DNA of 64,000 nucleotides from Chryseobacterium sp. ZHDP1 (GCF_018603435.1 NZ_CP075682.1:434001-498000), one strand, 5' to 3'. Positions 27,022 to 35,884 are shown, counted from the stretch's first letter. Numbers and translations: made by a program. Notes: generated by a model not told the origin, from the letters alone.

Positions 27022-27831
27022 TTGAAAATAAAACTTCAACATATTTTCCATTTCATTATCGGAGGAACTCTCGTTTTTTCAACAGTACATTGTGCTTCAA
27101 ACAAACCAGATTCCAACAGAAATTTAATCTGGAGCGATGAATTTAATTATAAAGGGTTGCCAGATTCTGCAAAATGGAATTATGATGTCGGCGGCGACGG
27201 TTATGGCAATAATGAAGCTCAGTTTTATACAAAAAACCGTCCGGAAAATGCAAGAGTGGAAAACGGAAATTTAGTAATTGAAGCTAAAAAAGAAAACTGG
27301 GAAAAGAATAAATACACTTCTGCAAGATTACTGACAAGAGGTAAATTTTCCTTTCAGTACGGAACCGTTGAAGTTCGTGCTAGACTTCCTAAAGGTCGCG
27401 GAACATGGCCTGCTATCTGGATGATGAGCGAAAACATGAAAAAGTGGCCCGATGACGGAGAATTGGATATCATGGAACATGTAGGATTTAATCAGGGATA
27501 CATTCATGCTTCAGTTCATACCAAAAAGTATAACCATATCATAGGAACTCAAAAAACGGATACTTTGATTGTGAAAGATGCGAGTGAGAAGTTTCATGTA
27601 TACAAAGCAGACTGGACGCCGGAGAAAATTGATGTTTATATTGATGATCAAAAATTTTTCACCTATGAAAACAAAGAAAAAACCTATGAAGCATGGCCTT
27701 TTGATCAGCCATATTTCATCATACTGAATCTTGCTGTCGGAGGTTTTTGGGGCGGAAAAGAAGGAATTGATGATACCATTTTTCCTCAGAAATATGAGAT
27801 TGATTACGTAAGAGTTTATCAGAATAAATAA
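27022..27831 (+). CDS. GH16 family endo-beta-1,3-glucanase (laminarinase-like) lipoprotein
   Basis: A 269-residue lipoprotein beginning at a TTG codon; the signal MKIKLQHIFHFIIGGTLVFS and lipobox cysteine at residue 24 support this start. The GH16 jelly roll shows IWSDEFNYKG, then YGNNEAQFYT, and the catalytic motif GELDIMEHVG with Glu147 nucleophile, Asp149 and Glu152 acid/base. The extra Met in the motif is the beta-bulge form of laminarinases. It ends with the usual YEIDYVRVYQ strand. It would cut beta-1,3-glucan at the cell surface, complementing the two GH30 enzymes. Confidence 0.92.
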   Translation: MKIKLQHIFHFIIGGTLVFSTVHCASNKPDSNRNLIWSDEFNYKGLPDSAKWNYDVGGDGYGNNEAQFYTKNRPENARVENGNLVIEAKKENWEKNKYTSARLLTRGKFSFQYGTVEVRARLPKGRGTWPAIWMMSENMKKWPDDGELDIMEHVGFNQGYIHASVHTKKYNHIIGTQKTDTLIVKDASEKFHVYKADWTPEKIDVYIDDQKFFTYENKEKTYEAWPFDQPYFIILNLAVGGFWGGKEGIDDTIFPQKYEIDYVRVYQNK

Positions 27832-27839
27832 AATATAGG

Positions 27840-27902
27840 ACCCCAAATTTCCCTCCTTTGGAGGGTGGATAAATTTTCAAAGAAAATTTAGACGGGGTGG
27901 TT
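27840..27902. repeat. Flavobacterial dispersed repeat (CCCTCC/GACGGGGTGG type)
   Basis: A short element containing the palindromic CCCTCCTTTGGAGGG, then AAATTTTC, AAAGAAAATTT and GACGGGGTGGTT. It fills most of the spacer between the GH16 and second GH30 genes. I recall similar sequences between genes of other flavobacteria; a genome search would count copies. Confidence 0.55.
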
Positions 27903-27929
27903 TAATATAAAAAATAAGAAAAGATAATA

Positions 27930-29369
27930 ATGAAGAGATTAATTGTAAGTTGCTTGGTTGTCGGTTTGACTTTCAATGCCAACGCGCAAAGCTACTGGAA
28001 GAAAAATGCAGGTAAAACGGCAAAAGTTTTCCTTACCAATTCCAAAACCAACGAAAAAATGGTGGATAAAGGCACAGTAAAATTCGAAAAATTTGGTCAG
28101 CCTAAGGAAACGGATGCCTGTATTTTTGTAGATCCGGACTTTAAATATCAGAAATTAATAGGAATTGGTGGCGCCATTACGGATGCTTCCGCGGAGACTT
28201 TTTATAAACTTCCGAAAGAGAAGCAGAAAGAAATTATTGAAGCCTATTACGGAAAAAATGGTTTGGGATACACTGTTGTGCGTACCAATATGAATTCCTG
28301 TGATTTCTCAAGCGATTCTTACACCTATGTTCTGGAAAACGATAATTCGTTAAAATCCTTTACTGTTTCGCATGATGAAAAGTATAAGATTCCGATGATT
28401 AAAGAAGCGCAAAAGTCAATCGGAAAAGATTTTACCTTTTATTTTTCACCGTGGAGTCCGCCGTCTTGGATGAAGTCAAACAAAAGTATGCTGAAAGGAG
28501 GGAGGCTGGAAAATGCATTTTACCAAACATGGGCAGATTATTATATTAAATTCATTAAAGAATACGAAAAAAGAGGAATCAATGTCTGGGGACTGACAAT
28601 TCAGAATGAACCGATGGCAACGCAGACGTGGGAATCGTGTATTTATTCTGCGGAAGAAGAAGGGGAGTTTCTTAAAAATAATTTAGGTCCGACTCTTTGG
28701 AAAAATGGTTTCAAGGATAAAAAAGTGATGATTTGGGATCATAACCGTGATTTGATTTACCAGAGAGCTACAACAACGTTAAGCGATCCTGAAACTTCAA
28801 AATACGCATCAGGAATCGGCTATCACTGGTACGAAACATGGAATAACAAAACCCAGCTTTTTGATAATTTATCTGAAACTCAAAGAGCTTTTCCGGATAA
28901 GTTTTTAGCTTTTACAGAAGGCTGCAAAGAACAGTTTGATATGTCTAAAATTTATGAAGTGAGTTTAGGCGAATTATACGGAAGAAACATGATCAACGAT
29001 TTCAATAAAGGAACGGCTTTATGGACAGACTGGAATGTTCTTCTTGACGAAACAGGCGGACCAAACCATGTCGGAAATTTCTGTTTTGCGCCGATCATTG
29101 CAGATACCAAAACCGGAGAGCTTCATTATACCTATGAATATTATTATGTAGGGCACGTTTCGAAATTCATTAAACCAAAAGCGGTCAGAATCGGAACTTC
29201 GTCAAACAGAGCTGCATTAACCTCAACCACTTTCATCAATGAAAATGGACAGTTGGTAACGGTTATCATGAATGATACGGATAACGATATGGATACACAT
29301 CTCTGGATCGAAGGTATGGCTGCAAAATTATCTGCTCCTGCACATTCTATACAGACTGTAATTTTATAG
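27930..29369 (+). CDS. GH30 family glycosidase (second copy in the locus)
   Basis: A 479-residue exported enzyme with signal peptide MKRLIVSCLVVGLTFNANAQ and no lipobox cysteine at the cleavage site, so it is probably periplasmic or soluble. GH30 motifs: IGIGGAITDASAETF near residue 77, FSPWSPPSWMKSN near 172, acid/base Glu227 in TIQNEPMA, and nucleophile Glu330 in AFTEGC. The C-terminal beta domain (HSIQTVIL end) is present. It is a distant paralogue of the GH30 lipoprotein upstream, so the two may act on polymer and oligomer respectively. It ends the locus before a strong terminator. Confidence 0.93.
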   Translation: MKRLIVSCLVVGLTFNANAQSYWKKNAGKTAKVFLTNSKTNEKMVDKGTVKFEKFGQPKETDACIFVDPDFKYQKLIGIGGAITDASAETFYKLPKEKQKEIIEAYYGKNGLGYTVVRTNMNSCDFSSDSYTYVLENDNSLKSFTVSHDEKYKIPMIKEAQKSIGKDFTFYFSPWSPPSWMKSNKSMLKGGRLENAFYQTWADYYIKFIKEYEKRGINVWGLTIQNEPMATQTWESCIYSAEEEGEFLKNNLGPTLWKNGFKDKKVMIWDHNRDLIYQRATTTLSDPETSKYASGIGYHWYETWNNKTQLFDNLSETQRAFPDKFLAFTEGCKEQFDMSKIYEVSLGELYGRNMINDFNKGTALWTDWNVLLDETGGPNHVGNFCFAPIIADTKTGELHYTYEYYYVGHVSKFIKPKAVRIGTSSNRAALTSTTFINENGQLVTVIMNDTDNDMDTHLWIEGMAAKLSAPAHSIQTVIL

Positions 29370-29396
29370 ACTTCATATTATATTTTTATTATTTAG

Positions 29397-29430
29397 AATC
29401 GGCGGCATCTTCGATGCCGCCGATTTTGTT
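29397..29430. terminator. Bidirectional terminator with TTC-loop GC hairpin
   Basis: A perfect 13-bp stem (29397-29409 with 29413-29425) has core GGCGGCATC-TTC-GATGCCGCC. It sits between the convergent GH30 and SMI1/KNR4 genes. Confidence 0.85.
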
Positions 29431-29437
29431 TTATATA

Positions 29438-29981
29438 TTATTCAACAATAAATCTTTTTGGATATCCGTCAATGTTTCTGATTCTAAAAAATTCATCAAA
29501 ATCAATGTTATCTTTAGTTTCATCAAAATCGATTAATTTAGTGAGAAAAGATTCTAAACTGCCGGAAATGATATTCCTGTCATTATCGGCATGCCAGAAT
29601 TCAATTAATTGATTTTTCTGTCCGGTAAAAATTCCTTTTACATCATAACAAATGCTGTCTCCTCCGCCATTTTGAAAAATAGGAATCCAGTTTTTATTCC
29701 ACCAGTTTTCAATTTCGAAATCGGTTCCAATCATCATATTTAATTCGGATGCATCAAAAAGAGCCTGATTTAAAGGAATAAACATGGAATTGTTTACAAA
29801 AGAATCATAACAATTCATATTTTGTCCGTTTTTCCATTTGTAAAGTATTCGCAAATCTGTTGGAATTTCCAATTTATAGTAATTCTATCTGTTTATCCGT
29901 GAGAGGATTATTCAATTGAGAATAAAATTCAGGTCTTAAGACTTGCAGATATTGATCTAATTTTTCAATTGTTTCATCCAT
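29438..29981 (-). pseudogene. SMI1/KNR4 (SUKH) family gene broken by a frameshift
   Basis: From the ATG at 29981 the minus strand codes 35 residues (MDETIEKLDQYLQVL to TDKQIELL) and stops at 29874-29876. The remaining protein continues in another frame: KLEIPTDLRILYKWKNGQN, the diagnostic SUKH core, then DSICYDVKG and LIEFWHAD to the stop at 29438. The two pieces join perfectly at one extra base near 29876. Read alone, the downstream part could start at a TTG (29872) as 144 residues without its first helix. SUKH proteins often act as immunity proteins. A sequencing error cannot be excluded. Confidence 0.8.
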
Positions 29982-30000
29982 AATATGGTGTTTAATACGA

Positions 30001-30759
30001 TTAAAATTGATTAGGATTACTTTTTCTCCATTTTTCTAATGAAATTATATCCCCGGAAACTGTTTCATCAACTAAAATTTCCTTGCAGTTATTTTTATTG
30101 ATGTAAAAAATAGTATAAGTTTCCCAATGAAGCTTCCCGTTAAATCCTGTTTTGATTATATAATATGGTTGTTTATTGAGCTCAAGACTATCTGTTATAA
30201 AAGAAAGATGTTTCTTATTTGATGAAATAGAATCTACGAATTTTGACTGATTTTTAACTTCTGGTAAATTATTGATAAGATCTAACGCTTTTTCAATATT
30301 ACACTTTTCTTCGGTGATTTTATTTTTAATTCCATAAAATTTAGGAAGTTCATCTTCAATATCTATAGGATAAACATTTTTAACTTTTCCTTTAGCATAT
30401 AATAAGAGAGACCATGGTTTGTATTGAGATAGATTAATATTTATTTTTCCGATTTTAATTATCTTATCAATCTCTGCATCAACTCTATCAATATTATTTT
30501 TTGAAATATATTCGCCGGCTTCTGCAGTATAATAATTGGCATCATCAGCAATTGTATAGAAATCATCCTCATTTTTATACGTTTTCTTTAAACTATCTAA
30601 GTAGTGAGATGTTGGATGAATAAAGATTACAAAATCCTTGTCTTTGTCCAAGGCTTTTACATTCAATAATTTTTTTAATGTCTGAGGTTTATTCTCATTA
30701 GTCTTTTTGCATGAAGAAAATAAAGCAAAAGCTATAAATAATAAAAATGTTTTTTTCAT
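30001..30759 (-). CDS. Lipoprotein of unknown function
   Basis: A 252-residue protein with lipoprotein signal MKKTFLLFIAFALFSSC (Cys17) followed by KKTNENKPQ. The body is lysine- and asparagine-rich with long helical stretches and ends in a beta-rich part (YYIIKTGFNGKLHWETYTIFYINKNNCKEILVDE). I recognise no family. It lies 20 bases upstream of the broken SMI1/KNR4 gene on the same strand, so the two formed a small operon. Its codon use is more AT-rich than the housekeeping neighbours, a mild hint of accessory origin. Confidence 0.7.
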   Translation of the reverse strand: MKKTFLLFIAFALFSSCKKTNENKPQTLKKLLNVKALDKDKDFVIFIHPTSHYLDSLKKTYKNEDDFYTIADDANYYTAEAGEYISKNNIDRVDAEIDKIIKIGKININLSQYKPWSLLLYAKGKVKNVYPIDIEDELPKFYGIKNKITEEKCNIEKALDLINNLPEVKNQSKFVDSISSNKKHLSFITDSLELNKQPYYIIKTGFNGKLHWETYTIFYINKNNCKEILVDETVSGDIISLEKWRKSNPNQF

Positions 30760-30814
30760 TTTTAAATTGAATCAATGTGTTTTGAAATTATGAAATTTTC
30801 TTTTACAAAATCAA

Positions 30815-30845
30815 TAAAAAAGCCGAAACAATTTTGCTCCGGCTT
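30815..30845 (-). terminator. Terminator of fabI
   Basis: AAGCCG and CGGCTT (30820-30825 with 30840-30845) form a stem with a long loop, followed on the minus strand by a T run. It lies between fabI and the lipoprotein gene. Confidence 0.6.
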
Positions 30846-30870
30846 GATATATTGATTAAATAATTTTAGA

Positions 30871-31680
30871 TTACTCAGCATCATATTTACTGATCACTCT
30901 CTGAGTAACCCCTGAACTGCTGAAACCTCCGTCATGGAAAAGATTCTGCATCGTTACTTTTTTCGTAAGATCAGAGAATAAAGTTACACAGTAATCTGCG
31001 CACTCAAGAGCTGTTGCGTTTCCTAGCGGAGACATATCTTCTGCATATCCAAGGAAACCTCCGAAACCTTTCACACCGCTTCCGGCAGTTGTCATTGTAG
31101 GAGACTGAGAAACTGTATTTACACGAACTTTTCTTTCACCCCAATAGTTTCCGAAAGTTCTTGCAATGCTTTCAAGATAAGCTTTGTTGTCAGACATATC
31201 ATTATAATCCGGGAATGTTCTCTGAGCTGCAATATAAGTAAGCGCCAAAATACTTCCCCATTCATTCATACAGTCTTTTTCCCATGCCACTCTCATTACT
31301 TTGTGGAAAGAAACAGCAGAGATATCCCAGCCTTTCTCTAACCAGTCGTAGTTCATTTCTGTATAATGTTTTCCTTTTCTCACGTTGATGGACATTCCGA
31401 TAGAGTGAAGGATGAAATCGATTTTACCGAATTTGGCAACAGCAGCATCAAAAAGTTTTTCAAGATCCTCAATAGAAGTAGCATCTGCACCAATTACTTC
31501 AGATCCTGTTTTCTCTGCTAAACCGTTAAGTTCTCCCATTCTCAAAGCAATAGGAGCGTTAGACAAAATAAATTCAGCACCTTCTTCATGACATCTTTCT
31601 GCAACTTTCCATGCGATCGATTGTTCATTAAGGGCTCCAAAAATAATTCCCTTTTTGCCTTTAAGTAAACCGTATGACAT
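30871..31680 (-). CDS. fabI: Enoyl-[acyl-carrier-protein] reductase (NADH), FabI
   Basis: A 269-residue cytoplasmic short-chain dehydrogenase-type enzyme that reduces the enoyl-ACP in each round of fatty acid elongation. The N-terminal Rossmann strand reads KGKKGIIFGALNEQSIAWKV. The FabI catalytic pattern Y-x2-M-x3-K is seen as YNDMSDNK near residues 158-165, preceded by AQRTFPD. The late NTVSQSPTMT and GNATALECADYCVTLFSDL segments are standard. It is a single gene with a TACATTTG -7 box on the minus strand at 31705-31712 and its own terminator. Confidence 0.95.
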   Translation of the reverse strand: MSYGLLKGKKGIIFGALNEQSIAWKVAERCHEEGAEFILSNAPIALRMGELNGLAEKTGSEVIGADATSIEDLEKLFDAAVAKFGKIDFILHSIGMSINVRKGKHYTEMNYDWLEKGWDISAVSFHKVMRVAWEKDCMNEWGSILALTYIAAQRTFPDYNDMSDNKAYLESIARTFGNYWGERKVRVNTVSQSPTMTTAGSGVKGFGGFLGYAEDMSPLGNATALECADYCVTLFSDLTKKVTMQNLFHDGGFSSSGVTQRVISKYDAE

Positions 31681-31704
31681 AATTTTTTAATGTTTATTAT
31701 TATA

Positions 31705-31712
31705 CAAATGTA
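31705..31712 (-). promoter_or_regulatory. -7 promoter box (TACATTTG) for fabI
   Basis: The minus strand reads TACATTTG 25 bases before the fabI ATG. The matching upstream TTG is not obvious. Confidence 0.45.
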
Positions 31713-31736
31713 GCAATATTTGTGTTTAGTACATAA

Positions 31737-31775
31737 TAAAAAACGGAGCCTTCTGTAAAAAGACTCCGTTTTTCT
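31737..31775 (-). terminator. Terminator of the LEA-like gene
   Basis: AAAACGGAG and CTCCGTTTT (about 31739-31747 with 31764-31772) pair around a 16-base loop, flanked by A and T runs. It is located downstream of the minus-strand gene that stops at 31802. Confidence 0.75.
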
Positions 31776-31801
31776 TGAAAATATTTATGTGACTGAAATT
31801 T

Positions 31802-32101
31802 TTAATTCGTTTTCTTGTTCCATTCTGCTTTTACATCTTCTGCTGCATCTTTTGTTTTTTCCCATGCATCATTGGCTTTATCTTTAACATCATCCCATGC
31901 ATCAGCAAAATTTTTTTTTACTCTGTCCAGCCAGTCTTCATGTCTCGCTTCTTCATCATTGTTTCTTTTTTCATTAATATAATCTTTGGCTCTGTCTGCC
32001 AATTCCTCTACTTTCCATTTTGCATTATCTGCAGCATCTTTTAAAGAGTTTTTTGTATTATCTACTGCGTTTTCTGCTTTGTTGTATTCCGAATTGTTCA
32101 T
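31802..32101 (-). CDS. Small LEA-like/coiled amphipathic stress protein
   Basis: A 99-residue very charged, cysteine-free protein starting MNNSEYNKAENAVDNTK. An upstream in-frame start at 32179 would add residues of unlike composition and is not favoured. The sequence is repeats of about 11 residues rich in Ala, Lys, Asp and Trp (KDAADNAKWKVEELADRAKD, AWDDVKDKANDAWEKTKDA), which form long amphipathic helices as in LEA and YtxH-like proteins. A role in desiccation or membrane stress is an inference from this pattern. It is monocistronic. Confidence 0.7.
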   Translation of the reverse strand: MNNSEYNKAENAVDNTKNSLKDAADNAKWKVEELADRAKDYINEKRNNDEEARHEDWLDRVKKNFADAWDDVKDKANDAWEKTKDAAEDVKAEWNKKTN

Positions 32102-32780
32102 AATGTGATATTTTGTTTGTGTGATTATGATTAAACAAGAACCATTCCTAAAATTTTTTCTGATTGTTAAAATTTTCATAAACTTTAATTGATATAAAAG
32201 CTATTGTTGTTAACCTTTAATTTGTGCAGAAAATACGATATGATCATTTTTCAGATGAAGTTCTTTAAGTCATTAATATGATACTATAAATAAAAACTTA
32301 GCAATACTTAATGCATATTATATATTCATAATTTTTTATGTAGATTAATTTTTTAATATTTAACTAAAATCATCATCATTAGCTTTATAAATAAAATGTA
32401 TTTATATTTTCTATTATAATAAACTGAAATCATTGAAGAATACTATAAATCCTTTTATTCATCGAAGTTTAGGTAAGCTTGTCTTCAATGCGTAGTGATA
32501 AATTGTGTTTTATTCATTATTACATGTTTTTTTTTGATAAATATTTAAATAAATTACTATTCAAAAAAAATCGAATTCCTCATTTGTCTACTATTTAAAG
32601 GGTTTTTTCTATAGAATAAATTCTATATTAATCTTCAATAAACTGTGATTAAAAGACACTTTTTGTAGTGATTATTCACTATTTAGTGTTAAGTTGCTGA
32701 ATTGTCAAAAATATTTGCTTTTTATTAAAAATTATTATATTTGTGGTATCAAACTGATAGCTATTTAACAAAAACTAGAA
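32102..32780. other. Long AT-rich intergenic region
   Basis: About 680 bases of very AT-rich DNA between the divergent LEA-like and YadA-like genes. No convincing reading frame, repeat or RNA structure is visible apart from the promoter at its right end. Its size suggests complex upstream control or a lost gene. Confidence 0.5.
32715..32743 (+). promoter_or_regulatory. Promoter of the YadA-head-like gene
   Basis: TTG at 32715-32717 and TATATTTG at 32736-32743 are separated by 18 bases, matching the Bacteroidota consensus. The leader to the ATG at 32781 is about 30 bases. Confidence 0.7.
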
Positions 32781-34154
32781 ATGCAGAGACATTCGAAATT
32801 TAAAATCTTATTTACAGGCTTATTTTTTCTAAGCTTCAATTTTTCACAGGCTCAGGTTGGGATAGGAACCCCTTCACCAAAGCCTTCTGCCATGTTGGAA
32901 ATTAATTCTAATAACAAAGGTGTACTTTTTCCAAGTGTTGCCTTAAATTCCGATACGGATAATACCACAATTGTTTCTCCCGCTGATGGACTTATTGTAT
33001 GGAATAACGGACAGGCCGGATTAGTGGAGACTGGCTTTTTCTATTGGAATAATGCAAAATGGAATATGCTTTCTATTGCAGGAAGCCAAATCAATCCAAT
33101 TATTCCCGGAGGAGGAGACGGCTGGAATGATACCGCAACCAACAGCGGAAACAATGGAGGATCAAATACCAATCTTGCTTTAGGAACCAACACCTACGAT
33201 GACCTTGTTTTTAAAGTAAATTCTGTAAAAATGGGAAGGCTGGGTGTAGACAATTCCGTAAGTTTAGGACCAATGGCAAACGCCGGACAGAATGGTATTT
33301 CAATCGGAACTTCAAGTTCTGCTTATCAGGGAGTTTCTATCGGAAATGAAGCTTCTGTAGGGGCAAATGACGGTTTGGCAGTAGGAAACAAAGCAACAGC
33401 AGCAGCATTCAAATCAAATGCAATCGGCTATAATGCCAAAACCAATAAAAACGAATCTACCGCAATCGGGAATAATTCTTTAGCAGACGGATTTCAGTCT
33501 ACGGCAATTGGATATAATTCCAAAACAACAGCTAACGAATCATCCGCATTGGGAAACAATTCATTCGCGGCAGGATTTCAATCAGTAGCATTAGGTTACA
33601 ATGCGAAAACAAATTCCAACAGCGAAACTGCAGTTGGATACAATACCGTAACAAACGGACAGAATTCCACCGCAATAGGTTCCGGAGCCTCTGCAACAGG
33701 ACAAAATTCCACAGCCATTGGTTACAACACTACAACAAGTCAGTATAACGCTATATCTATCGGAAACACCAGCGCAAACGTAGGAATAGGAACAAGTACA
33801 CCGAATACTACAGCAAGATTAGACGTTAACGGGCAATATAAGCTTGGAAGTAAAGGAACGGTAAACAAAAACCAGATCAGTTTTGAAGTCTGGCCAAGTG
33901 TTTCAATTAATAATCTCCCTTCAGGAAAATCTACTACAATGGATTTTGCAATTCCGCCAGCGATGCTGCCAAGCTCAACAAGAGCAACAATTGTAGTAAC
34001 TCCGGCTTCTGATTTTGCAGGAAACGCATCGTTTTCTATTTCTAATCCGAGAATGACATCAACTTCTTCTATTACAATTAATCTTACCAATATTTCAGGA
34101 AACGCAGAAAGCTTGTATTCTTCACATTTCTACGTCACGATCAATGAATTTTAA
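32781..34154 (+). CDS. Secreted protein with YadA-type head repeats
   Basis: A 457-residue exported protein; signal peptide to about residue 25, then the VGIGTPSPKPSAMLEI start common in flavobacterial surface proteins. From about residue 165 to 330 it carries YadA head repeats of exactly 14 residues, such as STAIGYNSKTTANE and STAIGSGASATGQN, which build trimeric left-handed beta-rolls in adhesins. A 100-residue beta domain follows (VWPSVSINNLPSGKS to VTINEF). No YadA membrane anchor and no clear T9SS sorting domain is seen, so the route to the surface is unknown. An adhesin or appendage part is a reasonable guess. Confidence 0.8.
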   Translation: MQRHSKFKILFTGLFFLSFNFSQAQVGIGTPSPKPSAMLEINSNNKGVLFPSVALNSDTDNTTIVSPADGLIVWNNGQAGLVETGFFYWNNAKWNMLSIAGSQINPIIPGGGDGWNDTATNSGNNGGSNTNLALGTNTYDDLVFKVNSVKMGRLGVDNSVSLGPMANAGQNGISIGTSSSAYQGVSIGNEASVGANDGLAVGNKATAAAFKSNAIGYNAKTNKNESTAIGNNSLADGFQSTAIGYNSKTTANESSALGNNSFAAGFQSVALGYNAKTNSNSETAVGYNTVTNGQNSTAIGSGASATGQNSTAIGYNTTTSQYNAISIGNTSANVGIGTSTPNTTARLDVNGQYKLGSKGTVNKNQISFEVWPSVSINNLPSGKSTTMDFAIPPAMLPSSTRATIVVTPASDFAGNASFSISNPRMTSTSSITINLTNISGNAESLYSSHFYVTINEF

Positions 34155-34230
34155 CAGAATTAAATAATAAAATGCGTCACTTCGTACAGATTGAAAAAAT
34201 CTTCAGAAGTTTTCTTTAATGGTTATAAAG

Positions 34231-34261
34231 AAAGGATCTCCTAAACGAGATCCTTTTACTT
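34231..34261. terminator. Bidirectional terminator
   Basis: A perfect 10-bp stem (34231-34240 with 34247-34256) with a six-base loop lies between the convergent YadA-like and nucleoside phosphorylase genes. Confidence 0.88.
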
Positions 34262-34303
34262 TTATCAATTTTGAAATTTATAATAGCAGAGCCATTTACT
34301 TCG

Positions 34304-35158
34304 TTATTTAATGATTCTTTCCAATACCCATTCGATAAGATTTTTCTCAGAAGCATGATGATCTGCGGAGAATTCTCCACGTCTTCTGTTGGCAATCACG
34401 TTATTTACAGTAATAGCTTTATGACCTAAAAGTTTAGACAATGCGTAAATCGCGGATGTTTCCATTTCGAAATTTGTTACACCCAGATCGTTCAGAGTTT
34501 CTAGAAATTTATCATCAACAGCTTTCAGACGTAATTGTCTTCCCTGTGGAGCATAGAAGCCGGGGAATGTAGCGGTATTGCCATGATATTTTGCGTCTTT
34601 GTATAATTCACCCAATTCTTCTGCCCAGTCTGCAAAATAAAGCATTGGTTTGATTTTCGGGTAAGGAAACTTTTCTGTAAAGTTTCTGGAAAATTCATTT
34701 TCAAACGCATAATCCTGATAAAAATGCATCAGACCGTCCAATCCTACAACATTTTGTGTAACCAGCATATTGTCTACCTGAACCTCTGGATTTACACTTC
34801 CGCAGGTTCCCATTCTGAATAACTGTAAAGCAGAATGTTCCGTTTTAAATTCTTTATTTTTAAGATCGATATTTACCAACGCATCAAGCTCATTCATCAC
34901 AATGTCAATATTTTCTGTTCCGATTCCGGTAGACATTACGGTGATTCTTTCGCCTCTCAGCGTTCCTGTATGCGTATAAAATTCTCTTTTATTCTTTTTA
35001 ACTTCTACTTTGTCAAAATATTTTGAAACCTTTGCAACACGATCCGGATCGCCTACAAGAATAATTTTCTCGGCAATATCTTCCGGTAAAAGGTTCAGGT
35101 GATAAACACTTCCGTCTTCGTTCAGAACAAGTTCTGAAGCAGCAAGTTTATTCAGCAT
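34304..35158 (-). CDS. Nucleoside phosphorylase (uridine phosphorylase-like)
   Basis: A 284-residue cytoplasmic enzyme of the PNP/UDP family, which splits nucleosides with phosphate to base and ribose-1-phosphate. Phosphate site GDPDRV near residue 37, STGIGTENIDIVMNEL near 80, RMGTCGSVN near 115, and the nucleoside-binding NFEMETSAIYAL near 228 are all present. The length exceeds E. coli Udp by about 30 residues. Base preference is not certain; uridine is favoured by the FEMET motif region. It is a single gene. Confidence 0.88.
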   Translation of the reverse strand: MLNKLAASELVLNEDGSVYHLNLLPEDIAEKIILVGDPDRVAKVSKYFDKVEVKKNKREFYTHTGTLRGERITVMSTGIGTENIDIVMNELDALVNIDLKNKEFKTEHSALQLFRMGTCGSVNPEVQVDNMLVTQNVVGLDGLMHFYQDYAFENEFSRNFTEKFPYPKIKPMLYFADWAEELGELYKDAKYHGNTATFPGFYAPQGRQLRLKAVDDKFLETLNDLGVTNFEMETSAIYALSKLLGHKAITVNNVIANRRRGEFSADHHASEKNLIEWVLERIIK

Positions 35159-35413
35159 AATTTGTTTTTTATAGTTTTAATAATTGAAAATTGTGATTGA
35201 TTTTCGCCAATCTTTAAAAATTCTCTCCCAAGATCCTCATCATTATTTTTAGAATGTCAATATTGGAAATTGACTTTTAGTAATGAATTTGATTTCGGGG
35301 TTTAAAATTAATAAAAAATACCCGAACTGACATGTAAACATTATTTAATTCAGATTTAAAATTGTGGTAACGTCCGAATTGTGCGCTGTTAATAGATTTG
35401 CGCAAAAAATTTC

Positions 35414-35884
35414 ATGAGATTTTATCCCTTTGCTGCGATCCTTTTTCTGCTCATGCTTTTTCAGGGATGCAAAAATATCTTCATGATGATCCTTACTTTA
35501 AAATTATAATATTCAGAAAGCCGATGCCATTTTAAAGGAAGGAATTAATTATCTCGCAAAAAATACAGATTTTAAAACATTCGACAGAAGATCAGGGAAG
35601 AATCAACAGTCCTGTAAAAAAGGAAAATTCATGGATCTACGAAAATTCTTTCAAAACAGTAACGGTAAGAAATGCGGTTCTAACAAAACCTTATTTTCAC
35701 AACGGTGCTTTCAATACTCTGGAAGAAGTTATGGATTTTTACAACGAAGGGGGAGGAGAAGGTCTTGGCTTACAAGTGAAAAATCAGACGCTGGCTTCGG
35801 ATAGGCTGAATTTAACCCAAACAGAGATTAAACAGATTATTGCATTTTTAATTCTCTTACGGATACAAGCAGAAAATAGATAAT
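35414..35884 (+). pseudogene. Decayed cytochrome-c peroxidase (MauG/CcpA-like) lipoprotein
   Basis: At 35414 an ATG opens a lipoprotein signal (MRFYPFAAILFLLMLFQGC), but the frame stops after about 32 codons. Downstream, another frame beginning near 35596 reads the conserved C-terminal end of di-haem peroxidases: SFKTVTVRNAVLTKPYFHNG, NTLEEVMDFYNEGG, LNLTQTEIKQIIAFL. A last frameshift near 35850 would restore NSLTDTSRK. The whole middle, including any CxxCH haem sites, is missing. The family would be a periplasmic di-haem peroxidase of about 350 residues. A TAGATTTG -7 box still lies at 35393-35400. Confidence 0.85.
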
